A program made the translations under genes and the position numbers. From NCBI GenBank assembly GCA_947626435.1, contig CANQSB010000013.1, forward strand, positions 1 to 64,000: DNA of 64,000 bases, read 5' to 3'. The DNA is from an uncultured Lachnospiraceae bacterium (GTDB taxonomy: Bacteria > Bacillota > Clostridia > Lachnospirales > Lachnospiraceae). The notes under the pieces were generated by a model, which was given only the letters and a program-made list of their open reading frames with translations, was not told the origin of the DNA and searched no databases. Shown here one piece after another: positions 34,412-42,805 of this stretch (positions are counted from its first letter, which is position 1; the number at the start of each line of letters is the position of its first letter).

Positions 34412-35758
34412 ATGAGAAAGGCACAGAAGGAACTGGCTAAGAATTTAATAAAACTGCTGGAGCAGACGCATGACCAAATAAGGAATGACATCGAAAAACA
34501 GGATGTTCAGGATGCCCTTATGCTTTTGGCGGATTGTCAGGAAAAGGCGATTGAGCTCGGGACTATGATAGAAAAGTCCGAGGGAGATGGCCGTAAAGCC
34601 GTGTCTATGCTTGAGGAATACTGCGAGATGGCGTATCAGATTTATGATAAGCTCTCGAACGGAGAGGAAGTTGGCGCTAATAAGGCTTACAAGACTTTAA
34701 GGCAGCAGATAGTGAGAGTGTCAAACAGCGTGGCTAATGACATTGTGGTGAGGAAAGAGGTCGTGTTTATACCTTACAAGGCTTCGATGTGGGACAGCCT
34801 TGAGAGTGTATGGAGAGCAGCGGATGTTGATGCGGAATGTGATGCGTATGTTGTGCCTATACCATATTATGATAAGAACCCTGACGGGAGCCTGAAGGAG
34901 TGGCATTATGAGATAGATGAATACCCGAAGGATGTGCCTGTAGTGGATTACAGGGAGTATGATTTTGAAGGAAGGCATCCTGATGTTATATACTTCCATA
35001 ATCCATATGATAATTATAATCTCGTGACGAGCGTGGAACCGTTTTTTTATACGGAGAATTTAAGGAAGTATGCGGACAAGCTGGTTTACATACCGTATTT
35101 TGTGTTGGACGAGATTTCACCTGATGATGATGCAGCGATACGAGGGATGGCGCATTTCTGCACAACGCCCGGAGTAGTGAATGCCGACGAGGTTATCGTG
35201 CAGTCGGAGGATATGAAGAAGGTGTATGTGAAGGTGCTTTCCGAAAAGTATGGTGAGGAGAGCAGGAAGGTATGGGAGGAGAAGATACTCGGGCTTGGTT
35301 CGCCTAAGCTTGATAAGGTGGCGAATACGAGGAAAGAGGAGCTTGAGATACCGCGGGAGTGGAGACGAATAATTGAAAAGCCTGACGGAAGTTGGAAGAA
35401 GATAGTCTTTTATAATACAAGTATTGCGGCGTTATTGGAGCATAATGAGAAGATGCTTGAGAAGATGAAAGACGTGTTTCGTATCTTTGAGGAAAATAAA
35501 GATGAAGTGGCGCTGCTGTGGAGACCGCATCCTTTGATAAAGAGTACGGTGGAGGCTATGAGACCTAAGCTTTGGGAGGAGTATGAGAAGATTGTTGAGG
35601 AATACAAGGCTGAAGGCTGGGGGATATATGATGATACGGCTGACGTGGACAGGGCTGTGGTGATTAGTGATGCGTATTATGGGGATGGGAGCAGCGTGGT
35701 GCAGATGTATAAGAGGACTGGGAAGCCGATTATGGTGCAGAATGTGGATGTAGTATAG
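34412..35758 (+). CDS. CDP-glycerol glycerophosphotransferase-like protein
   Basis: 448 residues. The first 110 are helical and charged, probably coiled coil. The rest resembles the GT-B-like CDP-glycerol:polyglycerophosphate transferase fold: VVFIPYKASMWDSLESVW, DVIYFHNPYDNYN, LVYIPYFV, ILGLGSPKLDKV, KKIVFYNTSIAALLEH, LLWRPHPLIKS and VISDAYYGDGSSVVQMY. The RPHP and S-D-x-Y-G-D-x-S motifs are characteristic. No membrane segment is seen. The frame is open up to 34334 through the hairpin region, but ATG 34412 has GGGGTAAGG just upstream and is preferred. First gene of the glycan island; the donor is unknown. Confidence 0.7.
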   Translation: MRKAQKELAKNLIKLLEQTHDQIRNDIEKQDVQDALMLLADCQEKAIELGTMIEKSEGDGRKAVSMLEEYCEMAYQIYDKLSNGEEVGANKAYKTLRQQIVRVSNSVANDIVVRKEVVFIPYKASMWDSLESVWRAADVDAECDAYVVPIPYYDKNPDGSLKEWHYEIDEYPKDVPVVDYREYDFEGRHPDVIYFHNPYDNYNLVTSVEPFFYTENLRKYADKLVYIPYFVLDEISPDDDAAIRGMAHFCTTPGVVNADEVIVQSEDMKKVYVKVLSEKYGEESRKVWEEKILGLGSPKLDKVANTRKEELEIPREWRRIIEKPDGSWKKIVFYNTSIAALLEHNEKMLEKMKDVFRIFEENKDEVALLWRPHPLIKSTVEAMRPKLWEEYEKIVEEYKAEGWGIYDDTADVDRAVVISDAYYGDGSSVVQMYKRTGKPIMVQNVDVV

Positions 35759-35824
35759 TAGCATTATTGCATAATTTGTACATAAAGAATATATGCTCTG
35801 CTGTTTATGAATAGGGTAATGGAT

Positions 35825-36802
35825 ATGAAGATATTAGTTACAGGCGCAGACGGTTTTATAGGAAGCCATCTGACGGAAGAGTTAGTAAAAAAAGGGTATA
35901 AGGTAAGAACTTTTGTATACTATAATTCGTTCAATACTTGGGGATGGCTTGATATACTGCCTGACAGCATTATGGAGAATGTAGAGATATTTCAGGGGGA
36001 TATCAGAGATCCAAACGGAGTTGAAGAAGCGGCTAAAGGTATGGATGCAGTTTTTCATCTGGCAGCTTTGATAGCAATTCCGTTTAGCTATTATTCGCCT
36101 GACACATATGTTGATACGAATATAAAGGGAACGTTGAATATACTGCAGGCTGCCCGAAAACAAAATTTAAAGAGGGTATTGATTACGTCTACATCAGAAG
36201 TTTATGGCACAGCGCAATATGTTCCAATTGATGAAAAGCACCCTTTTCAGGGGCAATCACCGTATTCGGCTACTAAAATAGCGGCTGACAGATTGGCAGA
36301 GAGTTTTTATCGTTCGTTTGGACTGCCTGTTACAATAGTACGCCCGTTTAATACATATGGACCAAGGCAGTCGGCAAGGGCGGTTATTCCTACGATTATC
36401 ACACAACTTCTGAGTGGAAGAACAGAGATTAAGCTTGGTTCTCTCACACCGACAAGAGACTTTAATTATGTAAAAGATACAGTAAATGGATTTATTTCAA
36501 TATATGAATCGGATAAAACGATAGGCGAAGAAATTAATATAGCTACACAAAAAGAAATATCAATAGGCGACATGGCAAAAGAGCTAATTAAGCAGATTAA
36601 CCCCAACGCTCAAATTGTCTGTGATGAGCAAAGGCTGAGACCTGAAAAAAGTGAAGTCAACAGGCTGTTGGGATGTAATGAAAAAATAATGCGCCTGACA
36701 GGCTGGAAACCGCAATATGATTTGGAAAAAGGACTCGCCGAAACAATATCTTTTTTTGAGACCAATATAAATAAATATAAAGCGAATATTTACAATATTT
36801 AG
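35825..36802 (+). CDS. legB: NAD-dependent nucleotide-sugar 4,6-dehydratase, LegB-like
   Basis: 325 residues of an extended SDR: ILVTGADGFIGSHLTEEL (NAD loop), AALIAIPFSYYSPDTYVDTN, STSEVYGTA (Ser/Thr), PYSATKIAADRLAESF (Tyr-x3-Lys) and RPFNTYGPRQSARAVIPTII. The full-length match to LegB, the first step of legionaminic acid synthesis (GDP- or UDP-GlcNAc to the 4-keto-6-deoxy sugar), is good. ATG 35825 has GGGTAATGG upstream; ATG 35807 and 35819 are alternatives. The next gene encodes a PtmE-like guanylyltransferase, which suggests that the GDP-linked route is used. Confidence 0.85.
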   Translation: MKILVTGADGFIGSHLTEELVKKGYKVRTFVYYNSFNTWGWLDILPDSIMENVEIFQGDIRDPNGVEEAAKGMDAVFHLAALIAIPFSYYSPDTYVDTNIKGTLNILQAARKQNLKRVLITSTSEVYGTAQYVPIDEKHPFQGQSPYSATKIAADRLAESFYRSFGLPVTIVRPFNTYGPRQSARAVIPTIITQLLSGRTEIKLGSLTPTRDFNYVKDTVNGFISIYESDKTIGEEINIATQKEISIGDMAKELIKQINPNAQIVCDEQRLRPEKSEVNRLLGCNEKIMRLTGWKPQYDLEKGLAETISFFETNINKYKANIYNI

Positions 36803-36845
36803 GGTCGTATTTCGCGGATAAGAACAGAAATGAGAATATAGCGCT

Positions 36846-37934
36846 ATGAATATAGAAGTAAATGTATTAAACGACATAGCAGACAATATCATATATGAGA
36901 CTGAAAATCTGAAAACGGCATTGGAGACACTTGAAAGAGCCTTTTTTAAGGTGTTGTTTGTAATTAATCGTGAAGATATATTTGTTGCCGCAATGACGGA
37001 TGCGGATGTCAGAAGGGCAATTTTAGCAGGAGCGTTACTGGAAAGCCCTATTTCACAAGTTGCTAATTATCACCCTAAATATATGAAGTATGATGATATA
37101 AATCTGGCAAAACAGTTTTTAGAGAAAGTGACAGCGTTGCCTGTTATTGATGAAAATGGGAAAATTGTAAAAATATATACAAGGGCTTATAAAAGACCTA
37201 TTGGCGATATTGATAAACTGAATCTCCCGGTAGTTATTATGGCGGGTGGAAAAGGAACGAGATTATATCCATATACCAAGATATTACCTAAACCACTGAT
37301 TCCCATTGCAGACATACCAATTTCTGAAAGAATCATACAGATGTTCCAAAAAATGGGATGTGATGAATTTCATATGATTGTTAATTATAAAAAGAGTATG
37401 ATTAAAGCTTATTTTAATGACATTGACTGCCAATATAACTTAAAATTCTGGGATGAAACAGAGCCGCTTGGTACAGGCGGTGGTTTGATATTTTTGAGGG
37501 ACAGTATAAGCAGTACGTTTATTTTGACAAACTGTGACATAATTATTCTGGATGATGTCAGAAAGATAGTGAAGCATCACAGAGAAGCAGGAAATAAAGT
37601 AACAATGGTATGTTCGTTAAAAAATTATGAGATACCATATGGCATTGTGAAATTTTCAGAAGGAGGAGACATCAAATCCTTTGAGGAAAAACCCAAGATG
37701 TCATTTTTCACAAATACAGGATATTATATTTTGGAAAAAGATGTTTTTAAATACATATGTGACGCTGAGAAAGCAGATATGCCTGAAATTATTGAAAAAA
37801 TGAGGCAGTCGGGAGAAAAAGTCGGAATTTATCCTATTGGGGAAAATTCATGGCTTGATATGGGGCAGTTTGACACTATGGATAGCATGGAGGTCAAAAT
37901 AAAGGGAATGAATATGTGTTTGTGGGATGCTTGA
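36846..37934 (+). CDS. ptmE: CBS-domain sugar nucleotidyltransferase, PtmE-like
   Basis: 362 residues. Residues 1-120 form a CBS pair (VLFVINREDIFVAAMTDADV, then LPVIDENGKIVKIYT). Residues 125-355 are an NTP-transferase: VVIMAGGKGTRLYPYTKILP, KPLIPIADIPISERII, and TNCDIII with the metal Asp. PtmE in Campylobacter has the same CBS plus transferase layout and makes GDP-glucosamine for legionaminic acid. Adjacent to legB, which supports that role. Ribosome binding site weak (GAGAA); probably read through from legB, 43 bases upstream. Nucleotide specificity cannot be read from the sequence. Confidence 0.82.
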   Translation: MNIEVNVLNDIADNIIYETENLKTALETLERAFFKVLFVINREDIFVAAMTDADVRRAILAGALLESPISQVANYHPKYMKYDDINLAKQFLEKVTALPVIDENGKIVKIYTRAYKRPIGDIDKLNLPVVIMAGGKGTRLYPYTKILPKPLIPIADIPISERIIQMFQKMGCDEFHMIVNYKKSMIKAYFNDIDCQYNLKFWDETEPLGTGGGLIFLRDSISSTFILTNCDIIILDDVRKIVKHHREAGNKVTMVCSLKNYEIPYGIVKFSEGGDIKSFEEKPKMSFFTNTGYYILEKDVFKYICDAEKADMPEIIEKMRQSGEKVGIYPIGENSWLDMGQFDTMDSMEVKIKGMNMCLWDA

Positions 37935-38014
37935 ATAATTTAATAACTATTATGTTTGGCGGTACATCAAAATAGGAAAGAAATACTTTATAGGTATGTG
38001 GGGAGACATATGTC

Positions 38015-38959
38015 ATGATAAAGATAGGATATTTTGCAGATGGTCCATGGGCGCATAAGGCGTTTGATAAAATTATGGCTGATGCATCTATAAAAATTGT
38101 TTTTATGACAGTCAGGTATGATAAGCGTGACAATATTTTGCTGCAGAAAGCTGAAGAGAATAGTATACCGATAGAGCTTAGCGCTAATATCAATTCACAG
38201 GAGTTTATTGACAGAATTAAAGAATATGGAGCTGACTTGTTTGTGTCGATGTCATTTAACCAGATTTTCAAGAAGCAGATGATAAATCTGCCCAAATATA
38301 AAACCATAAACTGCCATGCCGGAAAGCTTCCGTTTTACAGAGGCAGGAATATACTTAATTGGGTATTGATTAATGACGAGAAGGAGTTCGGTATTACTGC
38401 TCATTATATGGATGAAGGAATAGATACAGGAGATATTATAGTACAGGAAACATATCCTATCACAGATAATGATGACTATGGCACTCTGCTTGAAAGGGCA
38501 TATGACGGATGTGCAGATGTTCTGTATAGGGCTATTAAACTGATTCAAGATAATAAAGTGGAGCGGATTAGCCAGTATGATATTGATCCTGTTGGAATGT
38601 ATTGTGGTATGAGAGTGCCGGGGGATGAAATAATAGATTGGAATCAAAGCAGCAGAGAAATATTTAATTTCATCAGAGCTTTGGCATTACCTGGTCCTCA
38701 GGCTGTTTCGTGGATTAATGGAAAGAAAATAAGCATTAATCGGGCAAGAATGGTTCATGGAAGCTGCATATATAAGAATACAACAGGTCAGATTGTAGGA
38801 AAAACGGATGGTGGCTTTTATGTAAAAACAAAAGATACGATTTTGGAAGTAGTTGATTATGTTTATGATGGTAAGATAAAAATAGGAGATAGATTACAAA
38901 ATACGGGGGGGGGGTATAACACTCTAGGAATTATGCCTCATCGGGGGTGTGCGGCATGA
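38015..38959 (+). CDS. Sugar N-formyltransferase-like protein with a poly-G tract
   Basis: 314 residues. The formyltransferase catalytic set is present: NCHAGKLPFYRGRN (Asn and His) and HYMDEGIDTGDII (Asp), as in ArnA-type and WlaRD/VioF-type sugar formyltransferases that use N10-formyl-tetrahydrofolate. The C-terminal part (about 200-300) resembles the OB-like domain of methionyl-tRNA formyltransferase. The likely substrate is a 4-amino sugar nucleotide of the nonulosonate route. A run of ten G (38905-38914) lies 15 codons before the stop. GGGGAG precedes ATG 38015. The stop overlaps the next start as ATGA. Confidence 0.82.
   Translation: MIKIGYFADGPWAHKAFDKIMADASIKIVFMTVRYDKRDNILLQKAEENSIPIELSANINSQEFIDRIKEYGADLFVSMSFNQIFKKQMINLPKYKTINCHAGKLPFYRGRNILNWVLINDEKEFGITAHYMDEGIDTGDIIVQETYPITDNDDYGTLLERAYDGCADVLYRAIKLIQDNKVERISQYDIDPVGMYCGMRVPGDEIIDWNQSSREIFNFIRALALPGPQAVSWINGKKISINRARMVHGSCIYKNTTGQIVGKTDGGFYVKTKDTILEVVDYVYDGKIKIGDRLQNTGGGYNTLGIMPHRGCAA
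38905..38914 (+). repeat. Homopolymer tract G10 inside the formyltransferase gene
   Basis: Ten consecutive G in an otherwise AT-rich gene. The displayed length keeps the frame open to TGA 38957-38959. With nine G the frame would end at TAG 38925-38927, and with eleven at TAA 38917-38919. Confidence 0.9.
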
Positions 38960-39648
38960 ATGCAGCACAGAATCTGAAGCCATGGAATGGATTGCCGTTA
39001 CTTATTTTTGGAACATCAGGAATTTCAAAGGAAGTCAAGAATGTAATTGATGAAATTAATGCTGAAAATCCTGTGGATGTTTATGAAATTATTGGATTTG
39101 TTTCTGAATGTAAAAAAGACGTAGGAAGCATTATATCTGAATGCGGAGTAGTGTGTTGCGATGAGGATTTTGAAGATTATATAAAAGAGTATGTTCAGCT
39201 CGGCGTGGTGATACCATTAGGGACACCTGCCATAAAAAAGAAAATTGTAGAAAAAATAGCTGCTTATCCCAATTTAGTATATCCTAATATCATTTCGCCA
39301 TCAGCTAAAATAATGGACAAGCATACTGTTGAAATGGGAGTAGGAAATATTATATGCAGTGGGTGTATTTTAACTACCGAGATTAAAATAGGCAGTTTTA
39401 ATCTGATTAATATTAATTCCACAATAGGACACAACGTAATAATAGGAAATTATGGAGTAATTAATCCTCTTGCTTCTGTGTCGGGTGGAGTTAAGGTAGC
39501 GGATGAGGTACTTCTTGGGGCGGGATGTGCTGTGAAGCAAGGGATATCAGTAGGGAAAAAGAGTATTGTGGGATTGGGAGCAATAATAGTGAAAGATGTT
39601 GATGAAGACTCTGTAATGATATGCAAAGCGGCTGAAAGGAAAAAATGA
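38956..39648 (+). CDS. legH: PglD/NeuD-type sugar O- or N-acetyltransferase
   Basis: 230 residues from ATG 38956, overlapping the previous stop. Residues 10-100 are the PglD-type Rossmann part (LLIFGTSGISKEVKNVIDE). Residues 105-225 are a left-handed beta helix with hexapeptide repeats (VGNIICSGCILTTEIKIGSF, NVIIGNYGVIN, VLLGAGCAVKQGISVGKKSI, IVGLGAIIVKDV). The His of IGHNVIIG is the probable catalytic base. In nonulosonate clusters this protein (LegH, PglD or NeuD) acetylates the 4-amino group. It and the formyltransferase may compete for the same amine. Confidence 0.85.
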   Translation: MNAAQNLKPWNGLPLLIFGTSGISKEVKNVIDEINAENPVDVYEIIGFVSECKKDVGSIISECGVVCCDEDFEDYIKEYVQLGVVIPLGTPAIKKKIVEKIAAYPNLVYPNIISPSAKIMDKHTVEMGVGNIICSGCILTTEIKIGSFNLININSTIGHNVIIGNYGVINPLASVSGGVKVADEVLLGAGCAVKQGISVGKKSIVGLGAIIVKDVDEDSVMICKAAERKK

Positions 39649-40649
39649 TGGACAAAGGAATATTTATAATTGCCGAGGCAGGAGTAAACCACAATGGTGA
39701 TATAAATATTGCCAAGCAGCTTGTGGATGCGGCTGTGGAGGCAAGAGCGGATGCTGTGAAGTTTCAAACGTTTATTGGTGAAAAATGCGTTTCTTCAAAG
39801 GCAGAAAAGGCGGCATACCAAAAACAGACGGTTGGGGAAGCTGGCAGTCAGCTTGATATGATAAAAAAGCTGGAGCTGCCACAGGATGCTTTCTGTGTGT
39901 TAAAGGAATATTGTGAGAAGAAGAAAATCAAGTTTATGTCTACTGCTTTTGATATTGACAGCGCTATGTTTTTGAATGATATAGGAGTTGATGTTTTCAA
40001 GATACCTTCTGGAGAGATAACAAATTATCCATTATTAAAAATAATAGGGCAGTTCAAAAAAAGAGTGATTATGTCTACAGGTATGAGTGAAATTCCTGAA
40101 ATAAAAGCTGCTATTGATATATTAAAACAATATGGAACTAATGACATATCAGTCCTGCATTGCAACACACAGTACCCTACACCAATGGAGGATGTTAATC
40201 TGAAAGCTATGCAGCAGCTAAGGAATGAACTGGACTTGCCTATAGGATATTCTGATCATACCTTGGGAATTGAGGTGGCGATTGCAGCAGCCGCGTTGGG
40301 AGCAGAAATCATTGAAAAGCATTTTACTATGGACAGAAATATGGAAGGTCCGGATCACCAGGCGAGTCTTGAGCCTGACGAGCTAAAAAAAATGGTTGCG
40401 GGAATACGTAACATAGAAAAAGCGCTTGGCGACGGTATAAAAAGAGTATCGCCATCAGAAAAGGAAAACCTTAATATAGTCAGAAAGAGCATTGTAGCTT
40501 TAGTGGCGATAAATAAAGGTGATGTGTTTACAGAGGATAATATCACAGTAAAGCGACCTGGTAATGGCATTTCGCCAATGAGATGGAATGAGGTTATTGG
40601 AAAGAAAGCAGCGAGGAACTTTGAAGCAGATGAGCTGATTGAAATATGA
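39648..40649 (+). CDS. legI: Nonulosonic acid synthase (N,N'-diacetyllegionaminate-type)
   Basis: Condenses a 2,4-diacylamino-hexose with PEP to give the nine-carbon acid. 333 residues. The NeuB barrel comprises FIIAEAGVNHNGDINIAKQL, AVKFQTF, FKIPSGEITNYPLL, STGMSEIPEI, LHCNTQYPTP, GYSDHTLGIE and IEKHFTMDRNMEGPDHQASL. The C-terminal SAF antifreeze-like domain (about 275-330) contains RKSIVALVAINKGDVFTEDN. ATG 39648 is 7 bases from AAAGGA; ATG 39645 is in frame. Overlaps both neighbours. Legionaminate rather than sialate is suggested by the LegB/PtmE/LegH neighbours. Confidence 0.9.
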   Translation: MDKGIFIIAEAGVNHNGDINIAKQLVDAAVEARADAVKFQTFIGEKCVSSKAEKAAYQKQTVGEAGSQLDMIKKLELPQDAFCVLKEYCEKKKIKFMSTAFDIDSAMFLNDIGVDVFKIPSGEITNYPLLKIIGQFKKRVIMSTGMSEIPEIKAAIDILKQYGTNDISVLHCNTQYPTPMEDVNLKAMQQLRNELDLPIGYSDHTLGIEVAIAAAALGAEIIEKHFTMDRNMEGPDHQASLEPDELKKMVAGIRNIEKALGDGIKRVSPSEKENLNIVRKSIVALVAINKGDVFTEDNITVKRPGNGISPMRWNEVIGKKAARNFEADELIEI

Positions 40650-41812
40650 AGAAGATTTGTATAGTAACAGGGACGAGGGCTGAGTACGGATTGTTAAAGC
40701 CCGTAATTGAAAAAGTGCACAAAGCGGAAGATATGGAGCTGCAGCTTGCTGTTACGGGGATGCACCTTTCAAGTGAATTTGGACTTACCTACTGTGAGAT
40801 TGAAGACGATGGCTATCCGATAAGCGGCAAGATAGAAATGCTGCTTAGTTCAGATACTACAGTGGGCATTACTAAGTCAATGGGTGTAGCGTTGATGGGA
40901 TTTGCTGATTATTTTGAAGAGAACCGACCTGACATAGTTGTTATTTTGGGCGATAGGTATGAAATGCTTATGGTGGCATCAGCTGCAATGATTGCGAGAA
41001 TACCGATAGCACACATACACGGAGGGGAAAAGACAGAGGGTGCAATAGATGAGGCGATAAGGCATTGCATTACCAAGATGAGCCACCTGCATTTTACTTC
41101 GACAGAGGAATACAGAAGAAGGGTGATACAGCTTGGGGAACAGCCGCAGAATGTGTATAATGTCGGGGCACTTGGCATAGAGAGTATAAGAATGCTGAAA
41201 CTTATGCAAAAAGAAGAACTGGAGAAAAATTTAGGCTTTGATTTCAAAGAGCATACAATTATGGTGACATATCACCCTGTCACGCTTGAAAATATGACTT
41301 CTAGGGAACAGTTTGCCAATATCTTGAGTGTTATTGATAAACATAAGGATATCTTTGTGATATTTACCAAGGCGAACTCGGACACGGACGGTAGGATAAT
41401 TAATCATATGATAGACGAGTACGCGGCGCGTAATAGCGATAAGTGCAAGGCATTTATGTCGTTGGGACAATTAAGGTATCTGAGTACATTGCAGTTTTGC
41501 ACCGCGGTTGTCGGAAATTCGTCAAGCGGTATTGTGGAAGCACCGTCTTTTGGAATACCGACCGTCAACATTGGCGACAGGCAGAAAGGAAGGGCAAGTG
41601 CTGAGTCGGTAATACATTGTGGAAACAGCATTGAAGAAATAGAGAATGCGTTGGAACTTGCCATGTCGGAAAATTTCAGAAAGAAGGCAAGAACTGTCAA
41701 AAACCTGTATGAAAAAGCTGGGACATCGGACACGATAATTAAAGTGATAAGGGATGCCCTGGATAACGGGATTAATATAAAGAAAGAATTTTATGATATT
41801 ACATATGGTTAA
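40646..41812 (+). CDS. legG: Hydrolysing nucleotide-sugar 2-epimerase, NeuC/LegG-type
   Basis: 388 residues. GT-B-like 2-epimerase: ICIVTGTRAEYGLLKPVIEK, VTGMHLSSEFG, VILGDRYEMLMVASAAMIAR, IAHIHGGEKTEGAIDEAIRH, TYHPVTLE and VGNSSSGIVEAPSFGIP. LegG removes the nucleotide and inverts C2 to give the 2,4-diacylamino-mannose precursor for LegI. It starts with an ATGA overlap of legI, a typical coupled operon. In legionaminate loci this gene precedes LegF; here a protease module separates them. Confidence 0.9.
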   Translation: MKKICIVTGTRAEYGLLKPVIEKVHKAEDMELQLAVTGMHLSSEFGLTYCEIEDDGYPISGKIEMLLSSDTTVGITKSMGVALMGFADYFEENRPDIVVILGDRYEMLMVASAAMIARIPIAHIHGGEKTEGAIDEAIRHCITKMSHLHFTSTEEYRRRVIQLGEQPQNVYNVGALGIESIRMLKLMQKEELEKNLGFDFKEHTIMVTYHPVTLENMTSREQFANILSVIDKHKDIFVIFTKANSDTDGRIINHMIDEYAARNSDKCKAFMSLGQLRYLSTLQFCTAVVGNSSSGIVEAPSFGIPTVNIGDRQKGRASAESVIHCGNSIEEIENALELAMSENFRKKARTVKNLYEKAGTSDTIIKVIRDALDNGINIKKEFYDITYG

Positions 41813-41967
41813 AACCTCCGCGGTAAAAAGCGGACAGTATATATAAAATTCGAACTTTGACAACTGAATACCTTACATTAGGAGCAAGAAGTGATTGAGA
41901 TTATCAGGTGCATATGCTATCATTATTACAGATACTAGGAAAAAGCTTAAAAAGGTATGGTGATTAT

Positions 41968-42225
41968 ATGCTGCATGTTTTAAATCAAACAGACATCAAA
42001 TCGTTTAATACAGTCAAAAGAGAGTTCCCTTATAGCAGAATACTAATGCAGATTGCTTCATTGGATGATGGTGAGGGACAACTGCTGGCAGTGAGCGACT
42101 CAGAAGATTCAGATGATGACTTATGTAAAAAACTGCACGAGTACTTGGAAAAGGACATTCTGTGTATTATCATTGGAAGCTATGTGCAGGGGGGAGAAAG
42201 AAATGCTATATACAGTGTCAGATGA
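41968..42225 (+). CDS. Small acidic protein paired with a retropepsin-like protease
   Basis: 85 residues from ATG 41968 (AAAAGGT upstream; the open frame begins at 41908). It is acidic in the middle (SDSEDSDDDLCKKL) and has the text FPYSRILMQIASLDDGEGQL and DILCIIIGSYVQGG. It overlaps the following protease gene by 23 bases. Small genes of this kind precede retropepsin-like genes in Lachnospiraceae, as I recall. Function unknown; a pairing of toxin-antitoxin style would be speculation. Confidence 0.6.
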   Translation: MLHVLNQTDIKSFNTVKREFPYSRILMQIASLDDGEGQLLAVSDSEDSDDDLCKKLHEYLEKDILCIIIGSYVQGGERNAIYSVR

Positions 42226-42670
42226 CGGGATATTTACTGTTAATTGCGAATTATATATACTTGAAAAAAGAAACGCGGCGATGCAGTTTATCATTGACAC
42301 TGGAGCCAGCATAACATGCTGTAGGGCGAAAGAACTGGGAGTAAATCTGGAGGAAGAAGATTTTATTGTAAACAAGGCATCTGTCAGATATTTGAATGGT
42401 GTCTTAAAAGAGGGAAACAAGGAATACAGTAGGGACAGATACAGCATTAAATTTTATGAAGTAAAGATGAACAAACTAAAGATTGGAACTTCAATAGTTT
42501 TGGAGAATGTGTCGGTATGGATTACCTTTGACAAACGTTTTTATACCTGCCTAATGGGACAGGATATACTGGACAAGCTATATTATATGCATTGGAGCAA
42601 CACGAAAAAACTTCTTATAGCTGATAATGCGAATGATTTGAGAGAGTATGTGGATTGTATGGAGGACTGA
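42203..42670 (+). CDS. Retropepsin-like aspartic protease domain protein
   Basis: 155 residues from ATG 42203, with GGGGGGAGAAAG upstream; the open frame extends to 42113 within the previous gene. The catalytic motif is FIIDTGASITCC (D-T-G-A-S), at about residues 30-40. LMGQDILDKLY near the end is the usual G-x-D-x-L flap-after motif of single-domain retropepsins such as TasA-like or clan AA proteases. No membrane anchor is seen. Sits between LegG and the CMP transferase gene, although nothing ties it to sugar metabolism. Confidence 0.78.
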   Translation: MLYTVSDDGIFTVNCELYILEKRNAAMQFIIDTGASITCCRAKELGVNLEEEDFIVNKASVRYLNGVLKEGNKEYSRDRYSIKFYEVKMNKLKIGTSIVLENVSVWITFDKRFYTCLMGQDILDKLYYMHWSNTKKLLIADNANDLREYVDCMED

Positions 42671-42715
42671 AAAAAGAAATACAAAAATAGGATATAATTA
42701 ATTAAATATGGAAAT

Positions 42716-42783
42716 AAAAATCCCAATGTAAGGTATGCGGTTGAAAGGACAGTAATCGAGACAGCATTACATTGGGATTTTTT
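42716..42783 (+). terminator. Long hairpin with T-run before the CMP transferase gene
   Basis: Arms AAAATCCCAATGTAA and TTACATTGGGATTTT (15 bp, 35-base loop) followed by further T. TATAAT lies just upstream (42693-42698). It may end the protease transcript or act as an attenuator for the CMP transferase gene, whose start is 22 bases on. Confidence 0.75.
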
Positions 42784-42805
42784 ATTGTTGGAAAGGAGAT
42801 TTGGA

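Noticed and set aside
41857-41885. Promoter ahead of the protease module
   Set aside because: TTGACA is present at 41857-41862, but no acceptable -10 box lies 16-18 bases downstream.
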